From an uncultured Pelagibacteraceae bacterium (GTDB lineage: Bacteria; Pseudomonadota; Alphaproteobacteria; Pelagibacterales; Pelagibacteraceae): a stretch of DNA of 64,000 nucleotides. The notes below the pieces were generated by a model, which did not search any database, had not been told where the DNA came from, and worked only from the letters and a program-made list of their open reading frames with translations. Positions 61,725 to 64,000 of the stretch are shown piece after piece. The stretch's first letter is position 1. Every line of letters begins with the position of its first letter. Both the position numbers and the translations under genes were made by a program. The stretch lies in contig CACMRM010000002.1 in the NCBI GenBank assembly GCA_902616145.1, forward strand, positions 1 through 64,000. Reading direction: 5' to 3'.

Positions 61725-62828
61725 ATGACAAAAAATAACTTAAAAGTCGTGAAAACTGACAACAAAAAACAACAACAATTAAAGGAAAAAAATAAATCTT
61801 TAGAGGCTGCAATTAGCCAAATAGACCAAAACTTTGGAAAAGGCTCAGTAATGAGACTTGGACAGCAGCAAGCCTTAGACGTAGAAGCAATTTCAACAGG
61901 ATCGCTGAGTTTAGATTTAGCGCTAGGAATTGGTGGTTTACCAAAAGGAAGAATAATTGAAATATATGGACCAGAATCTTCTGGTAAAACAACGTTAGCT
62001 TTACAAGTTGTTGCCGAAGCCCAGAAAGCTGGAGGAATATGTGCATTCGTTGATGCCGAGCATGCAATGGATCCAGTTTATGCAAAAAAATTAGGTGTAA
62101 AAACTGAGGAATTATTAATCTCTCAACCTGATACAGGTGAACAGGCTCTGGAAATAACTGACACACTAATAAAATCGGGATCAATTTCTGTTTTAGTTGT
62201 GGACTCAGTAGCAGCCTTAACCCCAAAAGCCGAGTTAGAAGGTGAAATGGGAGACCATCATGTTGGATTACAATCTAGATTAATGAGTCAAGCACTAAGA
62301 AAAATAACTGGCTCAGTATCCAAATCTAACACAATGGTGATATTCATTAATCAAATAAGAATGAAGATAGGTGTAATGTTTGGTAATCCAGAAACAACTT
62401 CTGGAGGTAATGCTCTGAAATTTTATTCATCAGTAAGAATGGATATTAGAAGAATTGGAGCTATTAAGGAAAAAGATCAAATTATTGGAAACTCTACTAG
62501 AGTAAAAGTAATTAAAAATAAAGTTGCTCCACCATTCAAAGTTGTTGAATTTGATTTGATGTATGGAAAAGGAATAAGCAAACTTGGTGAGCTTATTGAT
62601 TTGGGTACAAAAGCAGGCGTTGTAGAAAAATCAGGTGCTTGGTATGCATATAAAGGTGAAAAAATAGGACAAGGTAGAGAAAATGCTAAAATATACCTTC
62701 AAAAAAATCCAAATATTGCTGCAGAAATAGAAAAAATTATAAGGGATGAAGCTTCAGCGATTAGTAAAGAGCTAGAGGGCAATCCTTCAGCAAACGAAAA
62801 AATTAGCGATAAGGAAGAAGAAAAATAA
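61725..62828 (+). CDS. recA: recombinase RecA
   Basis: [51 protein letters not shown]; start MTKNNLK at 61725. Confidence 0.98.
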   Translation: MTKNNLKVVKTDNKKQQQLKEKNKSLEAAISQIDQNFGKGSVMRLGQQQALDVEAISTGSLSLDLALGIGGLPKGRIIEIYGPESSGKTTLALQVVAEAQKAGGICAFVDAEHAMDPVYAKKLGVKTEELLISQPDTGEQALEITDTLIKSGSISVLVVDSVAALTPKAELEGEMGDHHVGLQSRLMSQALRKITGSVSKSNTMVIFINQIRMKIGVMFGNPETTSGGNALKFYSSVRMDIRRIGAIKEKDQIIGNSTRVKVIKNKVAPPFKVVEFDLMYGKGISKLGELIDLGTKAGVVEKSGAWYAYKGEKIGQGRENAKIYLQKNPNIAAEIEKIIRDEASAISKELEGNPSANEKISDKEEEK

Positions 62829-62846
62829 ATCTTCTGCCATCATTTC

Positions 62847-62873
62847 AACGGGAGGTTTAACTTAAACCTCCCG
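62847..62873 (+). terminator. strong hairpin downstream of recA, candidate terminator
   Basis: ACGGGAGGTTTAA-C-TTAAACCTCCCGT 13-bp perfect arms; only a short T tail. Confidence 0.7.
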
Positions 62874-63002
62874 TTTCTCATGAAACCTCAACTTAAAATT
62901 GATTTAATCAATATTTAGTAGCTAAAAATTTCGTGTCAAAAATAAATGTGTACAATTTAGTCCGTATTGGTTTTAATTAGTAGCTAAAAAAAAGGGGGAA
63001 AA

Positions 63003-64000
63003 ATGAGTACACAACAATCAAAAAACTCGAACGTGTCTTCAGCTTTAGATACCTCTCATTTAAAAGTTAAATTTCCATTTAAAGCAAAATACGGCAACTT
63101 TATTAATGGTAAATTTGTAGAACCAAAGTCAGGCAAATATTTTGATAATGTTAGCCCGATAAATAATGAGAAAATCTGTTCAGTTGCAAGATCGAATGAA
63201 AAAGACGTAGAGGCTGCATTAGACGCAGCTCATGCGGCTTTCGTTGAATGGGGAAAAACGGACATCACTACTAGGTCAAATATTTTGTACAAAATAGCTG
63301 ATGTGCTTGAAAAAAATCTAAATTTATTAGCCACTGCTGAGTGTTTAGATAATGGTAAACCAATTAGAGAATGTATGGCAGCAGATTTGCCTTTAGTGAT
63401 AGATCATTGGAGATATTTTGCTGGAGTAATAAGAGCCGAAGAGGGTTCAGTGGCTGAAATAAGCAACTCTCAATACTCTTATAATATACCAGAACCTCTA
63501 GGGGTGGTTGGCCAAATAGTTCCATGGAATTTTCCATTATTAATGGCGACATGGAAACTTGCACCAGCTTTGGCTGCAGGAAACTGTTCAGTTCTTAAAC
63601 CAGCTGAACAAACACCAGCATCAATCATGGTAATGATGGAACTTATTGGAGACTTATTACCTCCAGGAGTAGTAAACATCGTAAGTGGTTATGGTTTAGA
63701 AGCAGGTAAGCCTTTAGCATCATCAAAAAGGGTTGCTAAAGTTGCTTTTACAGGTGAAACAACAACTGGAAGATTAATAATGCAGTATGCTGCACAAAAC
63801 ATAATTCCAATTACCTTGGAATTAGGCGGCAAATCTCCAAACATATTTTTTGAAGACATTATGAATAAAGATGATGATTTCTTAGATAAATGTGTTGAAG
63901 GTTTTGTAATGTTTAATCTAAACCAAGGTGAGGTATGTACTTGCCCAAGCAGAGCGTTAGTTCAAGAATCTATCTATGATAAATTTATGGAAAGATGTAT
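63003..64000 (+). CDS. aldehyde dehydrogenase family protein, partial at window end
   Basis: Open frame from ATG 63003: [38 protein letters not shown]...[39 protein letters not shown]...[10 protein letters not shown]...[13 protein letters not shown]; no stop before 64000. Confidence 0.95.
   Translation, partial: MSTQQSKNSNVSSALDTSHLKVKFPFKAKYGNFINGKFVEPKSGKYFDNVSPINNEKICSVARSNEKDVEAALDAAHAAFVEWGKTDITTRSNILYKIADVLEKNLNLLATAECLDNGKPIRECMAADLPLVIDHWRYFAGVIRAEEGSVAEISNSQYSYNIPEPLGVVGQIVPWNFPLLMATWKLAPALAAGNCSVLKPAEQTPASIMVMMELIGDLLPPGVVNIVSGYGLEAGKPLASSKRVAKVAFTGETTTGRLIMQYAAQNIIPITLELGGKSPNIFFEDIMNKDDDFLDKCVEGFVMFNLNQGEVCTCPSRALVQESIYDKFMERC

Noticed and set aside
62930-63000. Possible SAM-II riboswitch upstream of the aldehyde dehydrogenase gene
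   Set aside because: Only a short 3' sequence resemblance; the P1 stem could not be found and the downstream gene is not a typical target, so not called as a feature.

Overview
AT-rich, densely packed chromosomal window. Gene content and order (tol-pal, glycolytic and isoprenoid genes, proteorhodopsin followed by ferredoxin and ferredoxin-NADP reductase, split pntA) suggest a SAR11/Pelagibacterales-type alphaproteobacterium; this is an inference. It starts at the 3' end of an rRNA operon (5S) and ends inside an aldehyde dehydrogenase gene. Most genes are core: pntAA/AB/B, efp, fba, pgk, tkt, zapA, tolQRAB-pal-cpoB, tilS, ftsH, folP, glmM, purA, rpoH, ispA, dxs, aroC, glyQS, ppdK, nadAC, pyrC, prpE, recA. 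There are three tRNAs: initiator Met, Arg-TCG and Leu-GAG. Two accessory patches are visible: GT17/FkbM/2OG-oxygenase-like/ABC-2 next to tRNA-Arg, and a GT39-like/GT2 pair. I found no CRISPR array, prophage or transposon. The observations most worth a second look are: (i) an rpsU (S21) gene missing from the ORF track because its only well-placed start is ATT behind a perfect GGAGG, in a cluster with csp and a variant initiator tRNA (A29-U41 in place of the first conserved G-C pair); (ii) at least six convergent gene pairs whose 3' ends overlap, four of them by exactly 4 nt through interlocked stop codons; (iii) a blue-tuned (Q105) proteorhodopsin with a 16-bp perfect palindrome in its leader and a small membrane ORF/ferredoxin/FNR train downstream; (iv) an inverted repeat ahead of recA and motifs shared with the next promoter; (v) a non-canonical RuvC-like gene where canonical ruvCAB would be expected.
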